A stretch of DNA of 64,000 bases, taken from contig NZ_BARE01000010.1 of NCBI RefSeq assembly GCF_000367345.1, positions 1 through 64,000 of the forward strand, given 5' to 3'. Of this stretch, positions 36,214 to 45,656 are shown in pieces. The position numbers and the translations under genes are program-made. Every line of letters begins with the position of its first letter. The stretch's first letter is position 1. This DNA is from Sphingobium xenophagum NBRC 107872 (GTDB lineage: Bacteria; Pseudomonadota; Alphaproteobacteria; Sphingomonadales; Sphingomonadaceae). The notes below the pieces were generated by a model. The model searched no databases and was not told the origin of the DNA. It saw nothing but the letters and a program-made list of their open reading frames with translations.

Positions 36214-37260
36214 ATGCCAACGCAAATGGAAAGCTTGGAAACCCGTCTGAAGGTGCAGGCCGCGTCGCTGGGCTTTGCCGCCTGCGCCATCGCGCCTGCG
36301 GACGTGGCACCGCAGGCCGGGAAGCGGCTGGGCGAATGGCTGGATGCGGGCCATCATGGCGACATGCTGTGGATGGAGGAGCGCGCGGGGCAACGTGGAT
36401 CGCCACGCGGCCTGTGGCCGGACGTGCGCAGCGTCGTCATGCTGGGGATGAGCTATGCGCCAGGGCGCGATCCGCTGGCGCTGGCGGACGTACCGGACCG
36501 CGCGCGCATATCCGTCTATGCGCAGGGCAAGGACTATCATGATGTCGTCAAAAAGGGTCTGAAAAGCCTGGCCCGCTGGCTGGTGGATCAGCAACCCGGC
36601 GCGCTCAAGGTGTTCGTCGATACAGCGCCGGTCATGGAAAAGCCGCTGGCGCAGGGGGCTGGGCTGGGCTGGCAGGGCAAGCATAGCAATCTGGTCAGCC
36701 GCCAGCATGGCAGCTGGCTGTTTCTGGGGGCGATCTACACCGAAATCGCGCTGGAACCCGACGCGCCGGAGGTCGACCATTGCGGCAGTTGCACCGCCTG
36801 CCAGACGGCCTGCCCGACCGATGCCTTCCCATCCCCCTATGTCGTCGATGCCCGCCGCTGCATTTCCTATCTGACGATCGAACATAAGGGGCCAATCCCG
36901 CACGAACTGCGCGAAGGCATAGGCAACCGCATCTATGGTTGCGACGATTGCCTGGCGGTCTGTCCCTGGAACAAATTTGCCGATCAGGCCGCAGCGAACA
37001 AGGCGTTCGTGGGCCGCGCCGAACTCGCCGCGCCTGCCCTTGCCGACTTGCTCGCGCTGGACGATGCCGCGTTTCGCGAAATCTTCTCCGGCTCCCCCAT
37101 CAAGCGCATCGGCCGCAATCGCATGGTGCGCAATGCGGCGATTGCGGCGGGCAATAGCGGCGACGTGCGCTTGCTGGGCCGGTTGCAGGCGCTGGCGGGC
37201 GATGATGATCCGGTGGTGGCGGAAGCGGCGGCCTGGGCGATCGGGCGGTTGTCGGTTTAG
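36214..37260 (+). CDS. queG: epoxyqueuosine reductase QueG
   Basis: A 348-residue cobalamin- and iron-sulfur-dependent enzyme that performs the last step of queuosine synthesis on tRNA. The two 4Fe-4S motifs are [12 protein letters not shown] and [10 protein letters not shown], after a cobalamin-binding N-terminal domain ([24 protein letters not shown]). HEAT-like residues form the C-terminus. Length fits the family. It starts 22 bases from the divergent ABC ATPase start, so the two share a very short regulatory region. Its stop overlaps the stop of the convergent lipoprotein gene. Confidence 0.95.
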   Translation: MPTQMESLETRLKVQAASLGFAACAIAPADVAPQAGKRLGEWLDAGHHGDMLWMEERAGQRGSPRGLWPDVRSVVMLGMSYAPGRDPLALADVPDRARISVYAQGKDYHDVVKKGLKSLARWLVDQQPGALKVFVDTAPVMEKPLAQGAGLGWQGKHSNLVSRQHGSWLFLGAIYTEIALEPDAPEVDHCGSCTACQTACPTDAFPSPYVVDARRCISYLTIEHKGPIPHELREGIGNRIYGCDDCLAVCPWNKFADQAAANKAFVGRAELAAPALADLLALDDAAFREIFSGSPIKRIGRNRMVRNAAIAAGNSGDVRLLGRLQALAGDDDPVVAEAAAWAIGRLSV

Positions 37261-37631
37261 CGCGCCCGCAACGCCGTTGCGCAGGCAGACGGATCGACAT
37301 CCGTGCCAGTAGGCGAGCGCGCGTCCACATGGGTGACCACCGGCTCCTTGCCGCGTGCGGGGGCGTAGAGATAGGTGTCTAGGACGCAGCGGCCATTGGC
37401 AAATTGCAGCTTGCGTACCGTTGCCTCGCGAATGTCGAGCCGGGGCGTGCCGAACATCTGGGTCAGGGCGCGCGCGTCCGCGCCCATCAAGGGGCCGGGC
37501 TTGCCAAAGGCGCTGGCCGGGGGACCGGCGGGTGGGGGCGATATTCCGGTCTGCGGCACCACGCTGCCAGCGCCACAGGCGGCAAGCGGCAGCGACAGCA
37601 GCGCGATCAGGGTAAGGCGGGGGGCGTTCAT
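37257..37631 (-). CDS. small putative lipoprotein
   Basis: A 124-residue protein with a type II signal sequence ([15 protein letters not shown]; lipidated Cys at about residue 19) followed by a Pro-rich linker. The mature part is short and includes a conserved-looking [20 protein letters not shown] and a Cys pair ([10 protein letters not shown]...SACATAL) likely to form a disulfide. The ATG overlaps the stop of the upstream EI24 gene. The pattern resembles small sphingomonad periplasmic lipoproteins of unknown function. Confidence 0.75.
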   Translation of the reverse strand: MNAPRLTLIALLSLPLAACGAGSVVPQTGISPPPAGPPASAFGKPGPLMGADARALTQMFGTPRLDIREATVRKLQFANGRCVLDTYLYAPARGKEPVVTHVDARSPTGTDVDPSACATALRAR

Positions 37632-38296
37632 ACAGGCTTCCTTCTGACGCCGTGCAGCATGTGGACCGCCATAGCCGCGCTCCAGATCGGCGCAAGCAGG
37701 TTGACCAGCGGGACAAGGAACAGAAGCGCCGAAGCGAGCCCCAGAAGCCATCGGCTGCCGCGCGGGATCGGCGGATGGCCGGGATGGCGTGGCTCCACCA
37801 TGTCGGCCAGATCGCGGCCCAGCAGATAGGCGTTGAGCGCCAGAAACAGCCCGATCGTCCCCACGCCTGTCACCAGCAATGCGATATAGGCAGGCAGCGC
37901 CAGCAGGTTCCAGCCGATCGTTCGCGCGACCGAGGCCAGCGCATAGCGGATGCTGCGCGCCGGTCCGACCGGGCGCGCATGGGCCGCAGCGCCCGGGTAA
38001 CTGTCGCTCTCGACGGCGGCGACAATGTCGTCGGCGAACAGGCCCATCACCGCCATCGCGGTCGCGCGGAACAGCAGCCATCCTGCCGCGACGACAATCA
38101 GCGCGGTCGCCGCCGCCTCCGCCAGGCCGCCACCGCCCCAGCCATAGTGGAGGCGCAGCGCATGGAATCCTGCCCACAGCCCCACCGCCAGCAGGGCAAA
38201 GACCAGAAGCGTCAGCAACAATGTCTTGACCAGCAGCCGCCTGGCGGCGGCATGGAAGATCAGCGGGAAGGCGCGCAGCGCGGCGGTCAGGACCAT
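37628..38296 (-). CDS. EI24/CysZ-like membrane protein
   Basis: A 222-residue inner-membrane protein with about five helices: KTLLLTLLVFALLAVGLWAG, TALIVVAAGWLLFRATAMAV, GWNLLALPAYIALLVTGVGTI and later ones. NAYLLGRDLADMV and the pattern around it match the EI24 family, which includes the sulfate permease CysZ. No sulfur-assimilation genes are near, so substrate is unassigned. The start at 38296 (MVLTAALRAFP) is preferred to 38347. It forms a coupled pair with the downstream lipoprotein gene. Confidence 0.82.
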   Translation of the reverse strand: MVLTAALRAFPLIFHAAARRLLVKTLLLTLLVFALLAVGLWAGFHALRLHYGWGGGGLAEAAATALIVVAAGWLLFRATAMAVMGLFADDIVAAVESDSYPGAAAHARPVGPARSIRYALASVARTIGWNLLALPAYIALLVTGVGTIGLFLALNAYLLGRDLADMVEPRHPGHPPIPRGSRWLLGLASALLFLVPLVNLLAPIWSAAMAVHMLHGVRRKPV

Positions 38297-38407
38297 CGCG
38301 TCCTTATCCTGCCTGTCGCGAGGCCCGTCAATCGCACGCTGTTGCATGGCGACACGCGCGCCGATAGAGACGGCACCCGGACATTCCCCGTACCATAAGG
38401 ATTTTGC

Positions 38408-39421
38408 GTGACCGCTTCCGCTTCAGTTTCGGCCCCGACGCTTGACGTCGTCGCCATCGGCAACGCCATTGTCGATGTTCTCGCGCGCAGCGATGACGCC
38501 TTTCTGGCCGAACATGCGCTGACCAAGGGCGGGATGCAGCTGATCGACGCCGATATGGCCGAAGCGCTCTATGCCGACATGCCCCAGGCCAAGGAAATCA
38601 GCGGCGGATCAGCTGCCAACACGCTGGCGGGACTCGCCGCGCTGGGCAAGACGTGCGGCTTTATCGGCCAGGTGAATGACGATCAGCTGGGCACGGTATT
38701 CGCCCATGACGTTCGCGCGCTCGGCATCCGGTTCGACACACCGGCGATGACTGGCGACGTGCCTACCGCCCGCTGCCTGATTCTGGTGACCCCCGACGCG
38801 CAGCGCACGATGAACACCTTTCTGGGCGCATCGCAATTTTTGCCCGAAGCCGCGCTCGACCTCGACATGATCCGGTCGGCCGGCATCCTCTATCTGGAAG
38901 GCTATTTGTGGGACCCGCAGCAGCCGCGCGCGGCGATGCGGGCGGCGATCGACGCGGCGCGCGGTGCGGGGCGCAAGGTCGCCTTCACCCTGTCCGACAA
39001 TTTCGTCATCGACCGGCATCGCGCCGATTTTCTGGACCTGATCGATCATGGCCAGATCGACATCCTTTTTTCCAATGAAGGCGAAATCCAGTCGCTCGCG
39101 CAGATCGACGATTTCGACAAGGCCGTGGCGACGATGGCGGCCAAGGTGCCGGTGCTGGTGTCGACCCGCAGCGAAAAGGGTGCGGTCGCGATCGTCGATG
39201 GCATGCGTTACGAGGCACCCGCCGCGCCGGTCGCGCAGATCATCGACACGACGGGCGCTGGCGATCTGTTCGCCGCCGGTTTCCTTGCCGCCCATATCGA
39301 CGGGCGCAGCGTGGCCGATTGCCTGGCGCTGGGTGCAGCGGCGGCGGCCGAAGTGATCTCCCACTGGGGCGCGCGGCCGGAGGATGATCTGGGCGTGATC
39401 CGCGACAGGCTGTTCGCCTGA
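38408..39421 (+). CDS. PfkB-family kinase, adenosine kinase type
   Basis: A 337-residue kinase of the ribokinase/PfkB family. The substrate-side signature is GGSAANTLAGLAALGKTCGF and the ATP-binding motif is DTTGAGDLFAAGFL with the catalytic Asp. Such alphaproteobacterial proteins are annotated as adenosine kinases (purine salvage), but sugar substrates cannot be excluded. It starts at GTG, and its TGA is immediately followed by the stop of the convergent flippase gene. Confidence 0.88.
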   Translation: MTASASVSAPTLDVVAIGNAIVDVLARSDDAFLAEHALTKGGMQLIDADMAEALYADMPQAKEISGGSAANTLAGLAALGKTCGFIGQVNDDQLGTVFAHDVRALGIRFDTPAMTGDVPTARCLILVTPDAQRTMNTFLGASQFLPEAALDLDMIRSAGILYLEGYLWDPQQPRAAMRAAIDAARGAGRKVAFTLSDNFVIDRHRADFLDLIDHGQIDILFSNEGEIQSLAQIDDFDKAVATMAAKVPVLVSTRSEKGAVAIVDGMRYEAPAAPVAQIIDTTGAGDLFAAGFLAAHIDGRSVADCLALGAAAAAEVISHWGARPEDDLGVIRDRLFA

Positions 39422-40963
39422 TCAGTCCGCCTTGCGCTTGCGGAACAGGGTGCGGTCATCGGGGCCAAAGCCCCAGCGCCAGATGACCACGCCATAAGCG
39501 CCCAATATCGCCCAGACGCCGACGACCAGTTCGACCCATTCCAGGCGCGGCGGCAGGGCGACGAAGGCCGCGCCGACGATGCAGGCAACGCCTGCTGCGC
39601 TGAGCAACGGCCAGCGCCAGGCGTTGATCGGCGCATCGAGCAGTCGCGCGAGCAGCCGCGCCTTGACGAAGGCGCCGACCGCCAGCGCAAGGCACAGCGC
39701 CAGCGCCGGGGCGGCGGCGACCGCCATGACCGGGAGGCCAAGTCGACGGGCGAGCAGGATCAGCGCGAAGCTGAAAACGGCCTGACAGCCGATCATGCCG
39801 AGCGAGATCATCAAATTGCGGTGGCGCGCGATATAGACCAGCGCTGATTCGCTGACGACCGCGGTGGCGGCGATCACTTCGGCCAGCAGCAGGAAGGCCA
39901 GCGCCCCGGTGCCGCTGACGAAATGCGGGCCAACCAGCCCCATCACCGCTTCGCCGGGGATGCCGAGCGCCAGCGCAATTCCCGCCTGCGCGGCGATGAT
40001 CCAGAACCCGACCTGGCTGACCTGCCGCGCGATCCCGGCCAGATTGCCCTCCGCCAGATTGCGGGTGATGACCGGGCCCAATATCGGGTCGAAGCTGGTC
40101 TTGAGCTTCTGCGGCAGCGATGCGACCTGTTGCGCGACATAATAGATGCCGATGACCGCCGGGCTGACGAACAGGCCCAATATGGCCATGTCGAGCCGCC
40201 GCGATCCCCATTCGACCCCGTCGGCGGCCGCCAGCGGCAGGTTGCGCCGCGCCAGCCGCCACAGTCGGCCAGAATCAGGCCGCCAGCCCACAGGCAGGCC
40301 ATAATGTCGCGCCATCGGAATGATGGAGGCGATGAAGGCGGCGATCATCGACACGGCGTAGGACAGGATCAGCCCGTCACGGGTCGAATAAAAGGCGAAG
40401 GCGAAGGCGCCGATGCTGATGGCCCAGGGTTCTATGATAGAGCGCGCCCGCACTGTCGCGCCAACGTCGAATTTATAGGCGCAGGCGGCCAGCGCCACGT
40501 CCGACCCGGCAACCGCGATGACGACCAGCGCCAGCAGCCGGTCGAGGCCGTTGATGCCGCTATTGGGGAACATGGCCTGCGGAAAGGCAACCAGCAGGCC
40601 AGCGCCCGCCAGCGCGGCGATCATCGTCACCAGCATTGCGTCGGTGACGACATGGGCGTGGGGCCGTTCGGTCTGGCTGAGCGCCCCCGCCAGCCCGCGC
40701 TTCAGCCCCAGCGTCGCGAGTTGCGCGACAAATTCCACCACCAGCACGGCATAGGCAAAGCGGCCCAGCGCTTCGGCGCCATAGACGCGACCGGCGATGA
40801 ACAGGAATGGCAGCCGCGCGGCCAGGCGAAGAAGGAAGCCGAACACATTGGTCCGCCCGCCCTTCGCCAGGGCGGCGATGTCATCCTCGTCCTTAGGCGC
40901 AGGATGCTGCCCGGCCAATCGATTCCCCTCTGTCGTCGCGTTTGTTGACCCAAATGTAGCCAT
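39422..40963 (-). CDS. Wzx-like oligosaccharide flippase
   Basis: A 513-residue membrane protein with about 12-14 helices and the MATE/MOP-superfamily look (LFIAGRVYGAEALGRFAYA, LATLGLKRGLAGALSQ, QVASLPQKLKTSFDPILGPVI). Members translocate lipid-linked oligosaccharides across the inner membrane. It is alone here, without an obvious polymer cluster, although galU, the SDR and the GtrA/GT-C module lie in the window. Substrate unknown. Confidence 0.85.
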   Translation of the reverse strand: MATFGSTNATTEGNRLAGQHPAPKDEDDIAALAKGGRTNVFGFLLRLAARLPFLFIAGRVYGAEALGRFAYAVLVVEFVAQLATLGLKRGLAGALSQTERPHAHVVTDAMLVTMIAALAGAGLLVAFPQAMFPNSGINGLDRLLALVVIAVAGSDVALAACAYKFDVGATVRARSIIEPWAISIGAFAFAFYSTRDGLILSYAVSMIAAFIASIIPMARHYGLPVGWRPDSGRLWRLARRNLPLAAADGVEWGSRRLDMAILGLFVSPAVIGIYYVAQQVASLPQKLKTSFDPILGPVITRNLAEGNLAGIARQVSQVGFWIIAAQAGIALALGIPGEAVMGLVGPHFVSGTGALAFLLLAEVIAATAVVSESALVYIARHRNLMISLGMIGCQAVFSFALILLARRLGLPVMAVAAAPALALCLALAVGAFVKARLLARLLDAPINAWRWPLLSAAGVACIVGAAFVALPPRLEWVELVVGVWAILGAYGVVIWRWGFGPDDRTLFRKRKAD

Positions 40964-40985
40964 GATGGTGCGGGCGCGCGATGGC

Positions 40986-41972
40986 TTATTCGGGCCGCAA
41001 CGGACGCGCGAGCAGCGCGTCGATCACGGTGCCGAGCGGTGCAGCGTCGGCCAGCAGGGCGCAGACAGCTTCGACCACCGGCATTTCGACCCCTGCCGCG
41101 CGCGCCGCATCGCGCAGCACCGGGGCGGTAAACGCGCCTTCGGCCACGGTACGGCGGTTGGACAGGAGCTCAGCGGCGCTACGTCCTTCGCCCAGCCCCT
41201 TGCCCAGCGAGAAGTTGCGCGAATTGGTGGAGGAACAGGTCAGCACCAGATCGCCCAGCCCCGATAGTCCGGCCAGCGTCTCCGCCCGCGCCCCGCGCGC
41301 CAGGCCAAAGCGCGTCATTTCGGCAAAGCCCCGGCTGATCAGCGCCGCGCGGGCATTAAGGCCCAGACCCGCGCCGTCCGCCACGCCACAGGCGATCGCC
41401 AGCACATTCTTGACCGCGCCCCCAATTTCCGCGCCGGTCACGTCGTCGGACAGATAGGGCCGGAACGCCGGGCGGGCAATCCGTGCCGCGAGTTGCGCGC
41501 CCAGCACGGCATCGTCGCACGCCAATGTGATCGCGGTCGGCAAGCCTTTGGCTACTTCATGGGCGAAGGTCGGGCCGGACAGGACGGCGATGGGCGACGT
41601 CGGCTGCACGGCGCGCGCCACTTCACCCATCAGCAGGCCGGAGCCGGCCTCGATCCCCTTGGAACACAGGACCAGCGGCACACCGGCTGGAGCCTGACGG
41701 ACGACATCGCGCAGATGTTGCGCCGGGCTGACGACCAGCACCATGTCGCAATCGCCAAGGTCGGCCATCGCGCCGGTCGCCCGGATCGACGGGGCCAGCT
41801 TGATACCGGGCAGATAGAGCGGATTTTCCTGCCCGCCATTGATCGCGTCGACCACTTCGGTCTCCAGCGCCCACAGCGTCACGGCCGGCCCGTCGGCGGC
41901 GAGCAGCTGCGCCAGCGCCGTACCCCATGCGCCGGCTCCGATGACGCCCGCCTTCATGCCTTGCCCATTCAT
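40986..41972 (-). CDS. gpsA: glycerol-3-phosphate dehydrogenase [NAD(P)+]
   Basis: A 328-residue enzyme that reduces dihydroxyacetone phosphate to glycerol-3-phosphate for phospholipid synthesis. The Rossmann motif is [12 protein letters not shown]. The catalytic Lys-containing motif is [13 protein letters not shown], and [11 protein letters not shown] and GPTFAHEVA are typical. The start (MNGQGMKAG) overlaps the tsaD stop as ATGA, so the pair is coupled; the longer frame to 42122 lies inside tsaD and is rejected. Confidence 0.96.
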   Translation of the reverse strand: MNGQGMKAGVIGAGAWGTALAQLLAADGPAVTLWALETEVVDAINGGQENPLYLPGIKLAPSIRATGAMADLGDCDMVLVVSPAQHLRDVVRQAPAGVPLVLCSKGIEAGSGLLMGEVARAVQPTSPIAVLSGPTFAHEVAKGLPTAITLACDDAVLGAQLAARIARPAFRPYLSDDVTGAEIGGAVKNVLAIACGVADGAGLGLNARAALISRGFAEMTRFGLARGARAETLAGLSGLGDLVLTCSSTNSRNFSLGKGLGEGRSAAELLSNRRTVAEGAFTAPVLRDAARAAGVEMPVVEAVCALLADAAPLGTVIDALLARPLRPE

Positions 41973-43003
41973 GCTTTCACTCCGGCGCCACGCGCCTTTT
42001 CCGCTGCGGGATCCAATGGCCAGCGCGGCCGGGCGGGAACGGTCAGATCGTCGATCAGTCCTGCGGCGAAGCGCTCCGCCCCGGCCCAGGCGATCATCGC
42101 TGCATTGTCGGTGCACAGCCACAAGGGCGGCGCGACGAAGGGCAGGTCATGGTCCGCCGCCAGCTGTTCGAGCGCGGCGCGGATCGCCTGATTGGCTGCG
42201 ACGCCGCCCGCCACGACCAGCGCGGTCATGCCGTCCGCCTGCGTCAGCGCGCGGCGGGTGCGGTCGATCATGCAGTCGATCACCGCCTGCTGGAAACTCG
42301 CCGCAATGTCCGGTTTCGAATATTGCCCGGACTGGACCGCGCGCATGACCGCGCTTTTGAGGCCCGCGAAGGAAAAATGCGGTTCCGCCGTGCCGAGCAG
42401 CGGGCGGGGCAGGGGAACGGCCCTGGCATTGCCCTGCGCCGCCGCCTTTTCCACCTGCGGCCCGCCGGGATAACCAAGCCCCAGTAGCTTGGCGGTCTTG
42501 TCAAACGCTTCGCCCGCCGCATCGTCGATCGTGGTGGCCAGACGCGCATAGTCGCCGGGGCCGCGCACCAGCAAAATCTGGCAATGGCCGCCCGACACCA
42601 GCAAGAGCAGGTAGGGGAATTGCAGCGTCCGGTCGGACAGGCGGGGCGAAAGGGCGTGGCCCTCCAGATGATTGACCGCAATCAACGGCTTGCCCGCCGC
42701 ATGGGCCAGCGCCTTGGCCGTCACCAGACCCACCATCACCCCGCCGATCAGGCCCGGCCCGGCGGTCGCGGCGATCACATCGACCTGATTGAGCGTCATA
42801 TCCGCATCCGTCAGCGCCGCTTCGATCAGGGGCGCCAAGGCCTCAACATGGGCGCGGGCGGCGATTTCAGGCACGACGCCGCCATAGGGGCGGTGCGCCT
42901 CTTCCTGCGTGGCCAGCCGATGCGCCAATATCCTGCCGTCGGCCGTCACCAGTGCCGCTGCGGTTTCATCGCAGCTCGATTCCAGGCCAAGGATGATTGT
43001 CAT
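41969..43003 (-). CDS. tsaD: tRNA t6A threonylcarbamoyltransferase TsaD
   Basis: A 344-residue enzyme transferring threonylcarbamoyl to A37 of ANN-decoding tRNAs with TsaB and TsaE. The metal-binding HLEGH motif, the start [29 protein letters not shown] and [13 protein letters not shown] are present. ATG at 43003 gives [10 protein letters not shown]; a start at 43015 adds four residues. It is the first gene of a tsaD-gpsA pair divergent from hemC, 44 bases away, giving a compact shared promoter region. Confidence 0.97.
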   Translation of the reverse strand: MTIILGLESSCDETAAALVTADGRILAHRLATQEEAHRPYGGVVPEIAARAHVEALAPLIEAALTDADMTLNQVDVIAATAGPGLIGGVMVGLVTAKALAHAAGKPLIAVNHLEGHALSPRLSDRTLQFPYLLLLVSGGHCQILLVRGPGDYARLATTIDDAAGEAFDKTAKLLGLGYPGGPQVEKAAAQGNARAVPLPRPLLGTAEPHFSFAGLKSAVMRAVQSGQYSKPDIAASFQQAVIDCMIDRTRRALTQADGMTALVVAGGVAANQAIRAALEQLAADHDLPFVAPPLWLCTDNAAMIAWAGAERFAAGLIDDLTVPARPRWPLDPAAEKARGAGVKA

Positions 43004-43047
43004 TGCCGCTTCCATCTAATGCCCGCGCCCATTAGAGCAAGCCGCAT

Positions 43048-43974
43048 ATGATTTTGTTCGACCGACCGTTGCGCCTCGGCACCAGGGGTTCGCCCCTTGC
43101 GCTGGCCCAGGCCCGCATGACCGCCCGCGCTTTGTGCGACACCCATGGCTGGCCCGATAGCGCCGTGGCCATCGTCACCGTCCAGACCAGTGGCGACCGG
43201 ATACAGGACCGCGCACTGGCGGAAATTGGCGGAAAGGCGTTATGGACCAAGGAATTGGACCGTGCGCTGGCGGAGGGTGACATAGATTTCGCCGTCCACA
43301 GCATGAAGGATGTGGAAACGCTGCGTCCCGCTGCGATGCGTATCGCCGCGATGCTGCCGCGCGCCGATGTGCGCGATAAGCTGGTCGGAGCAGACAGTTT
43401 CGACGCGCTGCCCGACAATCCGGTGGTCGGCACCAGTTCGCCGCGCCGCGCCGCGCAGGTGGCGCGGTTGCGACCGGACGCCACCATCACGCTGTTCCGG
43501 GGCAATGTCGCGACGCGGCTCGCCAAGCTGGCGGCGGGCGAAGTTCATGCGACGCTGCTGGCGGCGGCGGGGCTGGACCGGCTGGGGCAGGGGGATGTCG
43601 GTATCACGATTCCCGTCGACATGATGCTGCCCGCCCCATCGCAGGGGGCGGTCGGGATAGAGACGCTGGTCGACAATGAAGCCGTGCTGGCGGCGCTGGC
43701 CGCAATCAGTGACGCCGATACGTTCGATTGCGTCATGGCCGAACGGAACGTGCTGATGGGTCTGGGCGGCACCTGCCATTCGCCGATCGCCGCGCTGGCG
43801 CTGGTGGATGGCGACCGGCTGCACCTTCGCGCAGAGATCATCAGCCCCAGCGGGCAGGAGACCGTGCGCGATGAAGCGCGGATCGACCGGCATGACAGCG
43901 ATGCCGCGCAGGCGATGGGTCGATCGCTGCTGGACCGGGCCAGCCCGGCGCTGCGGTCCCTGTTCGAGGGATGA
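43048..43974 (+). CDS. hemC: hydroxymethylbilane synthase (porphobilinogen deaminase)
   Basis: A 308-residue enzyme that joins four porphobilinogen molecules for heme synthesis. The start LRLGTRGSPLALAQARM, the polypyrrole-binding TSSPRRAAQVARLRPD and FRGNVATRLAKL are conserved. The dipyrromethane-cofactor Cys is Cys243 in GGTCHSPIAAL. It overlaps hemD (ATGA) at its end, so the two are coupled. Confidence 0.97.
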   Translation: MILFDRPLRLGTRGSPLALAQARMTARALCDTHGWPDSAVAIVTVQTSGDRIQDRALAEIGGKALWTKELDRALAEGDIDFAVHSMKDVETLRPAAMRIAAMLPRADVRDKLVGADSFDALPDNPVVGTSSPRRAAQVARLRPDATITLFRGNVATRLAKLAAGEVHATLLAAAGLDRLGQGDVGITIPVDMMLPAPSQGAVGIETLVDNEAVLAALAAISDADTFDCVMAERNVLMGLGGTCHSPIAALALVDGDRLHLRAEIISPSGQETVRDEARIDRHDSDAAQAMGRSLLDRASPALRSLFEG

Positions 43975-44642
43975 GGCGGGTTATTGTCCTGCGGCCCGAA
44001 CCGGGGGCGGGCAGGACGGCGCAGGCCTTGGCGCGGCTGGGATGGGAGGCGGTCGTGCATCCGTTGTTCGCGCCCCAGGGGGTGGAATGGACGCCGCCGC
44101 CTGCCGGGAATTTCGACGCGCTTTTGATGACCAGCGCTCATGCCGCGCGGCTGGCGGGCCCGGCACTGGCGGCCTATCGCGGGCTGCCCGCTTATGCCGT
44201 GGGCAGCGCGACGGCGGCGGCCATGCGGGCGCAGGGCTTTGACGGGGTGCGCGCAGGCGATGCCGACGCCAGCACGATCGCCGCGCGGATCGCAACCGAG
44301 GGCCATCGCACGGTGCTGCATCTGGCGGGCACGACGGTTGCGCCCATGGCGACAGGATCGCTGCATGTCAGGCGGATCGCGGTGTATAGCATGACCAGTC
44401 TGCCGCCCGATCCTGCGCTGTTGAACGATGCGACGCCGGGATCGGTGCTGCTCGTCCATTCCCCGCGTGCGGGCGAGCGGCTGGCGGAGCAGGTCGCGCC
44501 GATTGCGCGTGCTGCGCTGCATATCGTGGCCATCAGCCCCAAAGCGCTGGCGGCGTGCGGGAGCGGCTGGGCCAGCGGCCATGCGCCCGACCAGCCGGGG
44601 GATGACGACATGCTGGCTCTCTTGCGCGGTTTGTGCGAATGA
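43971..44642 (+). CDS. hemD: uroporphyrinogen-III synthase
   Basis: A 223-residue enzyme that cyclises hydroxymethylbilane with ring D inversion. Sequence is poorly conserved in this family; identity rests on the two-domain alpha/beta pattern (RVIVLRPEPGAGRTAQALARLG, VLLVHSPRAGERLAEQV), the length and the position directly after hemC with an overlapping start. It also overlaps the next gene by four bases. Confidence 0.9.
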   Translation: MRRVIVLRPEPGAGRTAQALARLGWEAVVHPLFAPQGVEWTPPPAGNFDALLMTSAHAARLAGPALAAYRGLPAYAVGSATAAAMRAQGFDGVRAGDADASTIAARIATEGHRTVLHLAGTTVAPMATGSLHVRRIAVYSMTSLPPDPALLNDATPGSVLLVHSPRAGERLAEQVAPIARAALHIVAISPKALAACGSGWASGHAPDQPGDDDMLALLRGLCE

Positions 44643-45547
44643 CGGATGTCATGACAGGCAAGAGGGGCAGCATGAGCGACGAGGATGGCCTTGGCAGCAT
44701 GACCCCGACCCCGCCTTCCGCCCGGCGACGGAGCATGGTGCCGCTGCTGGTTTTGATCCTTCTGGCCTTTGTGGTGGGGGTCGGCGTCACCATCTGGGCC
44801 TGGCCGCAAATCCAGAGCCGCATGGACGAACCGCAGCCACAGGCGGCCAGCATGGCCGCGCCACAGGCCAGCACTGTCCCACGGACCCTGACGCAGCGCT
44901 CCTTGTCCATTGACGCCGCGCAGATGCTCGACGCGCGCGTGGTGCAGTTGGAGGAGCGGTTGACGCGCATCACCGTGGAGGCGCAGGCGGCGTCGGGCAA
45001 TGCTGCGCGAGCGGAGGGGCTGCTGGTCGCCTTTGCCGCGCGGCGGGCGCTCGATAGCGGGACGCCATTGGGCTATATCGAAGGACAGTTGCGGCTCCGC
45101 TTCGGCCAGGCCCAGCCGCGCGCGGTCGCGACCATCATCAATGCCGCGCGGGAGCCGGTGACACTGGCCGATCTGCGCGGCGGGCTGATCGACATTGGCG
45201 AGCGGGCCACGACGCCGCCTGCCAATGCCAGCTGGTGGAGCGCGCTGGAGCATGAAGCGCGCGAACTGGTGACGATCCGCCGGGCGTCGTCTCCTTCGCC
45301 CCGTCCGCAGGCCGGGTTCGACCGGGCAATCCACTATCTAGACGGCGGGCGAGTCAATGCCGCGCTGGCAGAGGTCGAGCGGCTGCCAGGCCGTGCGGCC
45401 GCTGATCGCTGGATCCAGCTTGCCCGCCGCTATCTCGAGGCGCGTCGCGCTCTTGACCTGATCGAAACGGCAGCCATATTGGAACCGCGCGTATTGCGCA
45501 GTGCGGAGGGCGCGCCGGTCGCGCAGACGTCGCCGCTTGCCCCCTGA
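44639..45547 (+). CDS. mitofilin/HemX-like single-pass membrane protein
   Basis: A 302-residue protein with a cytoplasmic N-terminus, one helix (MVPLLVLILLAFVVGVGVTIWAW) at about 33-55, and a helical periplasmic domain (QMLDARVVQLEERLTRITVE, then Ala-rich helices up to WIQLARRYLEARRALDLI). Alphaproteobacterial mitofilin-like proteins sit behind hemC-hemD in the same way. Family knowledge links mitofilin to membrane curvature in mitochondria; a role with heme synthesis enzymes is inferred from context. The start overlaps the hemD stop; MSDEDG at 44672 is an alternative. Confidence 0.78.
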   Translation: MTDVMTGKRGSMSDEDGLGSMTPTPPSARRRSMVPLLVLILLAFVVGVGVTIWAWPQIQSRMDEPQPQAASMAAPQASTVPRTLTQRSLSIDAAQMLDARVVQLEERLTRITVEAQAASGNAARAEGLLVAFAARRALDSGTPLGYIEGQLRLRFGQAQPRAVATIINAAREPVTLADLRGGLIDIGERATTPPANASWWSALEHEARELVTIRRASSPSPRPQAGFDRAIHYLDGGRVNAALAEVERLPGRAAADRWIQLARRYLEARRALDLIETAAILEPRVLRSAEGAPVAQTSPLAP

Positions 45548-45558
45548 TCCGATATTGC

Positions 45559-45573
45559 GATAAACAGTTTATC
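45559..45573. promoter_or_regulatory. perfect inverted repeat upstream of the alpha/beta hydrolase
   Basis: GATAAACAGTTTATC: seven-base arms around one central base, AT-rich in a GC-rich background and flanked on each side by TTGCGA-like sequence. It lies about 85 bases before the chosen hydrolase start and just after the preceding stop. It resembles an operator for a dimeric repressor; no protein can be assigned. Confidence 0.4.
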
Positions 45574-45656
45574 AGTTGCGACGAAACCGATGGACGCGGA
45601 CGGCGTTTGTCACGACAGTGTCATCTTTGCCTTCAGGCCAAAGGGATTTTGTCGTC

